Shown here: one piece after another, positions 56,708 through 64,000 of the stretch
How the letters are laid out: each line of letters opens with the position of its first letter
Position numbering within the stretch: position 1 is the stretch's first letter
Source of the DNA: Bog-159 sp963707465
Lineage (GTDB): Bacteria; Acidobacteriota; Terriglobia; Bryobacterales; Bryobacteraceae
Direction of reading: 5' to 3'
Length of the DNA stretch: 64,000 nucleotides
Assembly: GCA_963707465.1 (NCBI GenBank)
Contig: CAVPQK010000013.1
Coordinates: forward strand, 682,001 to 746,000
Notes under the pieces: model-generated
Database searches by the model: none
Told to the model about the DNA's origin: nothing
What the model saw: only the letters and a program-made list of their open reading frames with translations
Translations under genes and position numbers: made by a program

Positions 56708-59215
56708 TCACCATACCCGGCAGGGTTTCTCCCGCACCATCGGCTGCCCGACCTTGCAGGAGAAGGCCGCGCCGAACTCCGGCATGTTCGACACCACGCC
56801 GTTAATGCGATACTCCGCGGGCGAGTGCGGATCGGTGATGGCATGCACCCGCTTGCTCTCGGCGCGCTCGTCGCCGCAAGCCCATTGCGCGAACCCGATG
56901 AAGAACCGCTGCTCCGGCGTGAGGCCGTTGATGGGCGTCAGCTTCCGGTCGCGCGTCGCGTCCTTCCACGCCATGTACGCCAGCAACTCCCCGCCCAGAT
57001 CCGCCACGTCTTCGCCCAGCGTCAGCCGGCTGTTGATCTTGATGTCGTCCACCACCGTGTATTGCCCATACTGATCGGCCACGCAATCGGCCCGCTTTTG
57101 GAATTCCTTGGCGTCCGCTTCGGTCCACCAGTCGTGCAGGTTGCCGTGCGCATCGAACTGCCGCCCCTCGTCGTCGAAGCCGTGCGTCAATTCGTGCCCG
57201 ATAGTGCCGCCTGTGTCGCCGTAATTAGGCGCATCGTCCATCTTCGGATCGAAGACCGGCGGCTGCAGCACGCCCGCCGGGAAGTTGATATCGTTCATTT
57301 GCGGATCGTAGTAGGCGTTCACCGTGGGCGGCGTCATCCCCCACTCGCCGCGATCGACCGGCTTCCCGATCTTGGCCAACTGCCGGCGCCCTTCAAAAAC
57401 CGCCGCGCGATACACGTTGCCCGCGAAATCCCCGCGCTCGATGCGGATCGAGCTGTAGTCGCGCCACTTGTCCGGATAGCCGATCTTGTTCGTCACCGCA
57501 TGCAGCTTCAATAGTGCTTGCTGCCGGGTCGCTTCACTCATCCAGGGCAGTTGTTTGATATCGTCCTCCATGGCCTTCTCGATCTCTTTGGTCATGGTCA
57601 GGGTGCGCGCCTTCATGTCCGGGCCGAATGTGCGCTCCACGAATACCTTCCCCAGCGCCTCGCCCAGGTCGCCATCCACGTACTCCACGCAGCGCTTCCA
57701 CCGCGGACGCTCCACTGGCGTGCCGTGCAGATACTTGCCGAAGAAATCGAAATTGGCGTCCACGAATGCCTTGGAAAGATACGGCGCTCGGGCGTGTACC
57801 ACGTGCCAGCGCATGTACGCCTTCCAATCGGCCAACGACGTCGAGACCAGTTGCGCCTGCAGTTCCTTGAAAAACGCCGGCTCCGTCACGTTGTATTCGT
57901 TCAACTCACCCATTCCGCTGGCCTTCAGATAGCGGTTCCAGTTCAATGCCGGAGTAAGCGCCTGCAACTGCGCGCGGGTCATTTTGTGAAACAGCTTGTA
58001 CGGGTCGCGCTGTTCCACGCGCGTCAGCGAGGCGTTCGCCAGCGCCGTCTCGATGCGCAGGATGGCCTCCGCCTCTTTCGCGGATTCGGCCTGCGGGTCG
58101 CCCGCCAGCTCCAGCATTTTCTGCACATGCGACACGTATTCTTTGCGAATCTCCTCGGATTTATCGTCGGTCTTGGTGTAATAATCCCGGTCCGGCAGCC
58201 CCAGGCCGCCCGCGAACGCGAAGGCGATCTCGCGCGATGAATCCGCGAAATCCTGGCTGGCCCCGAAGCTGAACAGCATGCCGTAGTTCTGGATGAGGTG
58301 CTCGCGCGCCAGCAGCTCCGGAAAATCCGCCACCGATTTCAACGCGGCAATGGCCGCCAGTTCCTCGCGCAACGGACCGGCGCCGGCCTTCTCCACCGCT
58401 GCTTGATCCATGCACGCCGCGAAGAAATCCCCGATCTCGCGCTCCACTACCGAGCGCCCCGGTTTCGGCTTGGCGGTGTCTACCAGAATGCCCCACAGGA
58501 ATCGCTCGTTGTCCTGGGTCAGCTTCGCGTAAACGCTCCAGCTCGCCTGGTCGGGCGGAATGGGATTCTTCTTCAACCAGCCGCCGCATGAATAGCGATA
58601 GAAGTCCGTGCACGCATCCACGGACGTATCCATATCGGTCAGGTCCAGGCTGGGACTGTACGGGAGCGATTGGAGCGGCGTCTCGAGAGTCTGCGCAGTG
58701 GCCGCTGCTGCCGGAACGTAAAAGAAGTACGCGGCTCGATAATCGACCGCCGCTTCCGCGCCCGCGTGAGCTTTATCGCACCCCGCGGCTGGAGCCACAC
58801 CGCCCTCTGTATCCACGCGCTGGATGTAGCTGACGTGCGCGAAGGAGCCGGTCCCTTCATGCGACGTGGCCTTCAGCAACAGCCACGGAACCGCGTTGGC
58901 GCTGGGAGCGTTGGCCCGCTGCTCGACTTGTCCGCCCACCTTGCTGCCGTCGTTGGCTTCCCAGACCGGACCCTTGTAGTGTTTCCCGATCACATGGCCC
59001 ACCTCGCCCAACAGGTCCGCCTGCGGCCGGTCGAGCACCCACGCATCCTCACGGCAAACGTAGATCTGCTTGCCCTTCCCCAGAGCCTTCAACAGAACTA
59101 CCTCCGTCCCAGGAACCTTCAAGTTTTCGGGAACCTCCGGCGGAGCGATCTGCGCGGCAGCGCCCAGGCCCACCGCGCAAATCAGAACTGGGATGATCCA
59201 GCGTCTCATTCCCAC
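56708..59215 (-). CDS. Secreted DUF3455-M13 metallopeptidase fusion (neprilysin/PepO family)
   Basis: An 835-residue exported protein. After a signal peptide (about 1-22) comes a complete DUF3455-like domain (about 25-175: GKGKQIYVCREDAWVLDRPQ, GKHYKGPVWEANDGSKVGG, AVPWLLLKATSHEGTGSFAH, VSYIQRVDTEGG). The M13 peptidase follows (about 190-835): DLTDMDTSVDACTDFYRYSC, DPQMNDINFPAGVLQPP, the zinc motif HELTH at 674-678, the third ligand Glu in GEDVADLGGELLAY, and the C-terminal CxxW (CRVW). All catalytic residues are present. M13 enzymes cut short peptides. The start is GTG at 59215, with an ATG two codons later as alternative. The domain fusion is unusual; see findings. Confidence 0.92.
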   Translation of the reverse strand: MGMRRWIIPVLICAVGLGAAAQIAPPEVPENLKVPGTEVVLLKALGKGKQIYVCREDAWVLDRPQADLLGEVGHVIGKHYKGPVWEANDGSKVGGQVEQRANAPSANAVPWLLLKATSHEGTGSFAHVSYIQRVDTEGGVAPAAGCDKAHAGAEAAVDYRAAYFFYVPAAAATAQTLETPLQSLPYSPSLDLTDMDTSVDACTDFYRYSCGGWLKKNPIPPDQASWSVYAKLTQDNERFLWGILVDTAKPKPGRSVVEREIGDFFAACMDQAAVEKAGAGPLREELAAIAALKSVADFPELLAREHLIQNYGMLFSFGASQDFADSSREIAFAFAGGLGLPDRDYYTKTDDKSEEIRKEYVSHVQKMLELAGDPQAESAKEAEAILRIETALANASLTRVEQRDPYKLFHKMTRAQLQALTPALNWNRYLKASGMGELNEYNVTEPAFFKELQAQLVSTSLADWKAYMRWHVVHARAPYLSKAFVDANFDFFGKYLHGTPVERPRWKRCVEYVDGDLGEALGKVFVERTFGPDMKARTLTMTKEIEKAMEDDIKQLPWMSEATRQQALLKLHAVTNKIGYPDKWRDYSSIRIERGDFAGNVYRAAVFEGRRQLAKIGKPVDRGEWGMTPPTVNAYYDPQMNDINFPAGVLQPPVFDPKMDDAPNYGDTGGTIGHELTHGFDDEGRQFDAHGNLHDWWTEADAKEFQKRADCVADQYGQYTVVDDIKINSRLTLGEDVADLGGELLAYMAWKDATRDRKLTPINGLTPEQRFFIGFAQWACGDERAESKRVHAITDPHSPAEYRINGVVSNMPEFGAAFSCKVGQPMVREKPCRVW

Positions 59216-59256
59216 AGTCTAACGCGACGCTGTCCCCCACTTATACTGAAGGTTCA

Positions 59257-60489
59257 ATGGAATCCCCCGAACCGCTCCTCTTCCGCGCCGCGCGCTGGCT
59301 CACCTTCGGCTCGGCCGTAGCCATCCTGTTTTCCATCGCCGCCTCCCAAATCTTGCTGGCCCTGGCCCTCGCGTCGCTCCTGCTCTCCGGCGGGCGCATG
59401 CGGATGCCCCCCATCTGGCTCCCGCTCGGCCTGTTCCTGTTGGGCACGCTGATCTCTCTGGCCCTGTCGCCCGACCCCGCCGCCGGCCTGCCGCAAGTCC
59501 GCAAAATCTTCGTATTCACAACTCTACTGGTAGTCTTCTCCACCCTGCGCGACATGCGCACCATCCGCTGGTTATTCCTCTCGTGGGCGGGCGCCGGAAC
59601 CATTACCGCGCTGCGCGGCCTAGTCCAGTTCGGCCACAAAGTGCAGGAAGCGCACGCCCAAGGCCGCGGCTTTTACGAATACTATATCGCGGAGCGCATC
59701 ACCGGCTTCACCAGCCACTGGATGACCTTCGGCGGCCAGGAAATGTTCGCCCTGCTGATGACCACCGCGTTTCTGTTCTTCGGATGCATCGCCCGCAAGC
59801 GCGCCTGGCTCTGGCTGCTGTGCGCGTTGATCATGGCCATGGCGTTGCTCCTGGGCTTCACCCGCAGCATCTGGTTGGCGAGCGCCGGCGCAGGCATCTA
59901 CCTGATCTGGTTTTGGAAGCGCGCTCTCGCCGTGGTGCTGCCGATCGTCCTCCTGCTGATCGCCTTGCTCGCCCCCGCCTCCATCCGCGAGCGCTTTTCG
60001 TCCCTGCTCAAGCCCGGCAAAGTGGATTCCAACCAGCACCGCATCGTCACCTGGCGCACCGGGCTCGAAATGATCCGCGCCCATCCCTGGTTCGGCCTCG
60101 GTCCCGAGGAAATCAAGCTGCAATTCGATCGCTATGTGCCGCCCGATATCCCCCGCCCGCTGCCCGAGGGCTGGTACGGCCACCTGCACAACATCTATCT
60201 GCAATACGCGGCCGAGCGCGGCATTCCCACCATGCTGCTGATGCTCTGGATGCTCGCGCAGATCCTCTGGGATTGCCTGCGCCGTCTATGGCGCCTTCCG
60301 CCCGGCCGTACCGATTTGAAGTTCGTGCTGCACGGCGCCGTGGCCGTGGTCCTCGCCACCATGATCGCCGGCATCTTCGAATACAACCTGGGCGATAGCG
60401 AAGTGCTCACCATGTTCCTGGTCGTGGTGGCCTGCGCCTACGCCGCCATCGACATAACTGACACAAAGACGGACGCAGCCGTTGCCTGA
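59257..60489 (+). CDS. O-antigen ligase/polymerase family membrane protein
   Basis: A 410-residue inner-membrane protein with about ten hydrophobic segments. A long periplasmic loop (about 265-330) holds the Wzy/WaaL-type pattern: NQHRIVTWRTGLEMIRAHPW, FGLGPEEIKLQFD, and GHLHNIYLQYAAERGI with the conserved His. Such proteins join O-antigen or other glycans to lipid carriers. Its stop overlaps the next gene by 8 bases. It is divergent from the M13 gene with a 41-base spacer. Confidence 0.85.
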   Translation: MESPEPLLFRAARWLTFGSAVAILFSIAASQILLALALASLLLSGGRMRMPPIWLPLGLFLLGTLISLALSPDPAAGLPQVRKIFVFTTLLVVFSTLRDMRTIRWLFLSWAGAGTITALRGLVQFGHKVQEAHAQGRGFYEYYIAERITGFTSHWMTFGGQEMFALLMTTAFLFFGCIARKRAWLWLLCALIMAMALLLGFTRSIWLASAGAGIYLIWFWKRALAVVLPIVLLLIALLAPASIRERFSSLLKPGKVDSNQHRIVTWRTGLEMIRAHPWFGLGPEEIKLQFDRYVPPDIPRPLPEGWYGHLHNIYLQYAAERGIPTMLLMLWMLAQILWDCLRRLWRLPPGRTDLKFVLHGAVAVVLATMIAGIFEYNLGDSEVLTMFLVVVACAYAAIDITDTKTDAAVA

Positions 60490-61516
60490 CGCACTCGATA
60501 TCGAAGATCCTCCGGCGCTGCTCGATTACTTGCGGCGGACCGGCCGTATCGCGCCCGCCGAGCAGCCCCGCATCGCCATCTTGCAGGGTGGAGTTTCCAA
60601 CCGCACCGTGTGGGTCGAGCGCCCGCCCGGCGAAGCATGGGTGGTGAAACAGGCGCTCTCGAAGCTGCGCGTCCCGGTGGATTGGTTCTCCTCTCCCGCG
60701 CGCATTCACCGCGAAGCCCTCGGCCTGCAATGGCTGGCGCGCCTGGCCCCGCCCGGCTCCATCACGCCGTTTTTATTTGAGGATCGCGAGCAGTATCTGC
60801 TGGCCATGCAGGCTGTTCCCCGCCCGCACGCCAACTGGAAGACGTTGCTGCTGGCCGGCGAGATCTCGACCCGCCATGTCCGCCAGTTCGCCGCTCTGCT
60901 CGCGGCCATTCACCGCGATGCCCATGGCCGCGCGGATCTGGCGGAAATATTCGGCGATCGCGCCTTCTTCGAATCGCTGCGCCTGGAACCTTATTATGGA
61001 TATTCCGCCCAGCAGGCCCCGGCTGCGGCGAATTTTCTGCACTCCCTGATCCGCGAAACGCTGGCCCTCCGCATCACCCTGGTGCACGGCGATTACAGCC
61101 CCAAGAACATCCTGGTTCACCATGGCCGCCTGGTTCTGCTCGATCACGAAGTCATCCACTTCGGCGATCCCGCCTTCGACCTGGGCTTCTCGCTGACCCA
61201 CTTCCTCTCGAAGGCCCATCACTTGCCCGCCCTGCGGCGCGAGTTCGCCGCCGCCGCGCTGCAGTATTGGCGCGCCTACCTGGAAGCGCTCGCCGCGCCC
61301 GCCTGGGCCGCGGATCTCGAGCCGCGTGTCGTGCGCCACACCTTGGCCTGCCTGCTCGCGCGCACGGTGGGCCGTTCGCCGCTCGAGTACCTTTCGCCCG
61401 CCGAGCGCGCCCGCCAGCGCGATGCCGTCCTCCGCATTATTCCGTCCCCGCCGACCGCCGTCGCCGATCTGATTTCACTTTTCGAGGAGCAACTATGCCC
61501 ACCATCGAGCGTCTGA
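60482..61516 (+). CDS. Aminoglycoside phosphotransferase-fold small-molecule kinase
   Basis: A 344-residue kinase of the APH/choline-kinase fold, starting at TTG (60482), overlapping the ligase gene by 8 bases. Visible: nucleotide loop region ILQGGVSNRTVWVERPP, Lys in EAWVVKQALSKL, catalytic loop ITLVHGDYSPKNILVHHGRL (Asp, Asn) and the metal motif LLDHEVIHFGDPAFDLGF (DHE-type). The late helices (VRHTLACLLARTVGRSPL) are typical. The substrate is likely a hydroxylated metabolite or sugar; antibiotic resistance is not implied. Its end overlaps the enolase-like gene by 22 bases. Confidence 0.88.
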   Translation: MPDALDIEDPPALLDYLRRTGRIAPAEQPRIAILQGGVSNRTVWVERPPGEAWVVKQALSKLRVPVDWFSSPARIHREALGLQWLARLAPPGSITPFLFEDREQYLLAMQAVPRPHANWKTLLLAGEISTRHVRQFAALLAAIHRDAHGRADLAEIFGDRAFFESLRLEPYYGYSAQQAPAAANFLHSLIRETLALRITLVHGDYSPKNILVHHGRLVLLDHEVIHFGDPAFDLGFSLTHFLSKAHHLPALRREFAAAALQYWRAYLEALAAPAWAADLEPRVVRHTLACLLARTVGRSPLEYLSPAERARQRDAVLRIIPSPPTAVADLISLFEEQLCPPSSV

Positions 61517-62763
61517 CCGCCGCCGAAATCCTGGATAGCCGCGGTCGTCCGACCGTCAGCGCCACCTGCACCCTGGCGGGCGGCGCGCAAGCCTCCGCGT
61601 CGGTACCCTCCGGCGCGTCCACCGGTGCGGCCGAAGCGCTCGAGCTTCGCGATCGCGATTCGCAGCGCTATGGCGGTCTCGGTTGCCGCAACGCTGTCGC
61701 ACACGTCAACGAAGAGATCCATGCGGCGCTCGCGAGCGCTACTTTCGCCGATCAGGCCGAACTGGATCGCGCGCTGGTCGCCCTCGATGGCACGCCCAAC
61801 AAATCCCGCCTCGGCGCCAATGCGATCCTGGCCGTGTCCGTCGCCTTCGCCCGCGCCACCGCGCTGGAGCTTGGCTTGCCCCTCTACCGGCATTTCGCCG
61901 GCATGCTGGGATGCGCACCCGATACCCTGCCGCGCCTCACCATCAATCTCTTCAGCGGCGGCATGCATGCGGGCCGTCAAGTCGCCATCCAGGATGTGCT
62001 CATCGTGCCTGCCCGCCCCACCTCGATCGACGAGTCGCTGGCCATGGCTTATGACATCTACCAGGCCGCCGCCGCCCTCATCCTCAAGCGCTATCACATG
62101 CGTCTGCTCACCGCCGACGAAGGCGGGCTCGCGCCCCCATGTGAGAGCGCCGAAGAGCTCATCGAGACCGCCATGGTGGCCATCAAGGCCGCCGGTTACA
62201 AGCCCGGTTCCGACGTGATGCTGGCCCTCGATGTGGCCGCCAGCCACTTCTATTCCAACGGCCACTATTACCTCGATGGCGTGCTGCTCGACAGCGCGGG
62301 CATGATCGCCCGCCTGGTTCGCTGGGTGGAGCGCTACCCCATCGTGAGCGTCGAAGACGGCCTCGCCCAAGACGACTGGGAATGGTGGCCTACCCTCCGC
62401 CTCGCGCTGGCAAAGCGCGCATTGGTGGTGGGCGACGACCTGCTCTGCACCAACCCGGAGCGCATCCAACGCGCCATCGACGCCCGCGCATGCAATACGC
62501 TGCTGCTGAAGCCCAACCAGATCGGCACCCTGACCGAAGCAGCCGAAGCCTCCCGCCTCGCCACCGCCGCGGGCTGGCAGGTGACCGTCAGCGTGCGCAG
62601 CGGCGAAACCGAAGACAACTGGGCCGCCGACCTGGCCGTCGGCTGGCGCGCCGATCAGTTCAAGCCCGGCTCTATCACCCAGTCCGAGCGCCTCGCCAAA
62701 TACAACCGCCTGCTGGCCATCGAAAAGGAAACCCAGTGGCCCATAGTATGCTGGCCCCGCTGA
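61495..62763 (+). CDS. Divergent enolase homologue
   Basis: A 422-residue protein of full enolase length. The N-terminal loop PSGASTG (38-44), metal ligands Asp246 (ALDVAAS), Glu287 (SVEDG) and Asp314/315 (VVGDDLL), general base Lys339 (LLLKPNQIGT), Glu209 (ADEGG), Ser369 (RSGETED) and Lys390 are conserved. Two catalytic positions are changed: the Glu of the IQEF motif is Asp167 (VAIQDVLI), and the His of the SHRSGETED motif is Val367 (SVRSGETED). The mobile-loop His158 is kept. The gene starts inside the preceding kinase gene and its stop overlaps the next. It may be a slow enolase, or an enolase-type lyase for a different substrate; the symbol eno is withheld for that reason. Confidence 0.88.
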   Translation: MPTIERLTAAEILDSRGRPTVSATCTLAGGAQASASVPSGASTGAAEALELRDRDSQRYGGLGCRNAVAHVNEEIHAALASATFADQAELDRALVALDGTPNKSRLGANAILAVSVAFARATALELGLPLYRHFAGMLGCAPDTLPRLTINLFSGGMHAGRQVAIQDVLIVPARPTSIDESLAMAYDIYQAAAALILKRYHMRLLTADEGGLAPPCESAEELIETAMVAIKAAGYKPGSDVMLALDVAASHFYSNGHYYLDGVLLDSAGMIARLVRWVERYPIVSVEDGLAQDDWEWWPTLRLALAKRALVVGDDLLCTNPERIQRAIDARACNTLLLKPNQIGTLTEAAEASRLATAAGWQVTVSVRSGETEDNWAADLAVGWRADQFKPGSITQSERLAKYNRLLAIEKETQWPIVCWPR

Positions 62764-63683
62764 AACTTCCCCCCATCCCCTATCGCGCCTGGCCCAAAGG
62801 CGAGCTGCACCTGCACCTGGAAGGCTCCGTCGAGCCCGAGACCATGCAGCAACTGGACCCCGGCCTCAGTACCGACGCCGTCCGCGCCATGTATCGCGTT
62901 CAAGGCTTTCAAGGCTTCATCCAAGCCTACAAATCCGTCGTCGAACGTCTCCGCGCACCCCGCGACTACGCCCACATCACGCGCGCCTTGCTCACCAGCC
63001 TGGCCGCCGATAACGTGCAGTACGCCGAAATCACCCTCTCGGCGGGAGTCGTCCTGTGGCAGGGCCAGGATTTCGCGCCCATCTACACTGCCGTGCGCGA
63101 GGCGGCGGCCGAATTCGCCATCGAAGTGTATTGGATTCTGGACGCCGTCCGCCACTTCGGCGTGGCGCCCGCCATGCGAATCGCGGAGTTGGCGGCGGAG
63201 CGCGTAAATGACGGCGTGGTGGCCTTCGGCATCGGCGGCGACGAAGAGCGCGGTCCGGCCGCACGGTTCGGCGAAGTCTACCAACTTGCGAAACGCGCGG
63301 GCCTGCGCCTGACCGCTCACGCAGGCGAAACGGTGGGGCCGGAATCGGTGTGGGCCGCGCTCGAAATTGGCGCGGAGCGCATCGGACACGGCATCCGGGC
63401 GGCGGAAGATCCCGCGCTGCTGCGGCATTTGCGCGATCGCCGCATTCCGCTCGAAGTTTGCATCTCGAGCAACGTCGCCACCGGTGCGGTGGAGTCGCTG
63501 GATGCGCATCCCGTCCGGCGCCTCTACGATGCCGGCGTGCCGATCACCCTGAACACCGACGACCCCGCCATTTTTTCGACGACGCTGTCATCGGAGTACG
63601 CGTTGGCCGCGCGCCATTTCGGCTTTTCCGAATCCGAACTGCGCGGCATCGCGGAGAACGGCTTCCGCTACGCATTCCGCTAG
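62748..63683 (+). CDS. Adenosine/adenine-type deaminase family protein
   Basis: A 311-residue zinc amidohydrolase. Motifs: metal site GELHLHLEGS (His21, His23), VQYAEITLSAGV, LTAHAGETVGPESVWAAL (His and catalytic Glu), ERIGHGI (His) and ITLNTDDPAIFSTTLSSEY (metal Asp pair). The family includes adenosine deaminase, adenine deaminase and aminodeoxyfutalosine deaminase; the sequence does not decide among them. ATG at 62748 overlaps the enolase stop by 16 bases, so it is the last gene of a four-gene overlapping operon. Confidence 0.9.
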   Translation: MLAPLKLPPIPYRAWPKGELHLHLEGSVEPETMQQLDPGLSTDAVRAMYRVQGFQGFIQAYKSVVERLRAPRDYAHITRALLTSLAADNVQYAEITLSAGVVLWQGQDFAPIYTAVREAAAEFAIEVYWILDAVRHFGVAPAMRIAELAAERVNDGVVAFGIGGDEERGPAARFGEVYQLAKRAGLRLTAHAGETVGPESVWAALEIGAERIGHGIRAAEDPALLRHLRDRRIPLEVCISSNVATGAVESLDAHPVRRLYDAGVPITLNTDDPAIFSTTLSSEYALAARHFGFSESELRGIAENGFRYAFR

Positions 63684-64000
63684 CTACCGCTCTCCGACCA
63701 GCGGCAGCACCACGCGATCCAACTCCGCGTCGGTAAACTCGCGCAGCTTCACGTTCTTGTGCAGCGTCCAATGTTCCACGTGCTCGAGCGACGCGCCGGG
63801 CTTCAGATGTTGCAGCGGACCCAGCGTTTCCAGCTCCAGGAAATCGGCATTCGTGAACGTCTCAAACGAGCAGCCGAAGTCCGGATAGTTCTTCGGCGAA
63901 TCCTGCGCATCATAGCGTTTGATAAACAGCCCGCCGTTCAGCGAGTACGCCGCCCAGGTGCTCTTGTTGAAGCTGCCCAGCTTGGTCGGCTCGGCGTTCG
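63684..64000 (-). CDS. C-terminal part of a DUF4380-like (aldose-epimerase-fold) protein
   Basis: The reverse strand is open from the window edge to a TAG at 63684-63686 and gives 104 complete residues. It contains LGSFNKSTWAAYSLNGGLFI, PDFGCSFETFTNADFLELET and LGPLQHLKPGASLEHVEHWT, the pattern of the galactose-mutarotase-like DUF4380 group (a 'FE.FTN..FLE.ETLGP' core followed by 'PG..V.H.E.W.L'). It converges on the deaminase gene with no gap. The N-terminal part lies outside the window; no function can be given. Confidence 0.7.
   Translation of the reverse strand, partial: NAEPTKLGSFNKSTWAAYSLNGGLFIKRYDAQDSPKNYPDFGCSFETFTNADFLELETLGPLQHLKPGASLEHVEHWTLHKNVKLREFTDAELDRVVLPLVGER

Overview
The window looks like chromosome of an Acidobacteriota bacterium of the Solibacter/Bryobacter type. 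The markers are a PadR regulator paired with a duplicated MacB-like permease (the acidobacterial 'ADOP' arrangement), two divergent secreted proteins with the TIGR03437 domain that is expanded in Solibacter, GloVer-type repeat remnants, an Oar-like TonB receptor with an N-terminal carboxypeptidase-regulatory domain, and a PSD1/DUF1549/DUF1553 plus DUF1501 pair. DNA is GC rich and densely coded, and a large share of the products carry signal peptides. No rRNA, tRNA, CRISPR array, transposase or phage gene was seen.

Layout. 1-4.8 kb: end of a methyltransferase, YciI-like protein, GT2 glycosyltransferase, secreted TPR protein, YHS-type metal-binding protein, beta-barrel protein, Uma2-type nuclease. 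4.9-9.6 kb: PSD1 cytochrome protein and a DUF1501 gene carrying two frameshifts. 9.6-14.4 kb: a gene graveyard with a decayed parDE, GloVer fragments, a copy of the DUF1501 3' end, an intact padR-ADOP pair with a clear operator, a HigA-like fragment and a second parDE with a frameshifted toxin. 14.5-18.1 kb: a transglutaminase operon facing a mannonate-dehydratase-like gene. 18.1-24.9 kb: comB-fabD, TonB receptor, CpxRA-like two-component system. 24.9-31.4 kb: GH78 rhamnosidase, a lipoprotein, a molybdopterin oxidoreductase and an FG-GAP protein. 31.4-39.8 kb: a 2080-residue BACON-repeat protein and a second TIGR03437 protein, divergent across a hairpin-rich spacer. 39.9-46.8 kb: PAS-GGDEF-EAL protein, then phosphoketolase and acetate kinase. 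46.8-50.9 kb: DUF433 antitoxin with a frameshifted toxin, a TIM-barrel glycosidase, a DUF362 protein and an unknown secreted protein. 50.9-59.2 kb: glutamine synthetase, glutamate racemase, HAD phosphatase, beta-propeller cytochrome, DUF3455-M13 peptidase fusion. 59.3-64 kb: four overlapping genes (O-antigen ligase, APH-type kinase, divergent enolase, adenosine-deaminase-like) and the end of a further gene.

The lifestyle suggested is a soil heterotroph with secreted carbohydrate enzymes (GH78, TIM-barrel glycosidase, mannonate dehydratase), outer-membrane uptake, phosphoketolase-acetate kinase overflow metabolism and elaborate surface proteins.

The most notable patterns are: (1) three toxin-antitoxin loci in which the antitoxin frame is intact and the toxin is broken; (2) a dispersed family of palindromic intergenic repeats that fold as multi-arm structures; (3) an enolase homologue lacking two catalytic residues, inside a tightly overlapping operon; (4) a DUF3455-M13 peptidase fusion; (5) a padR operator-promoter with a probable leaderless start. 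All calls rest on reading the sequence; no database search was run.
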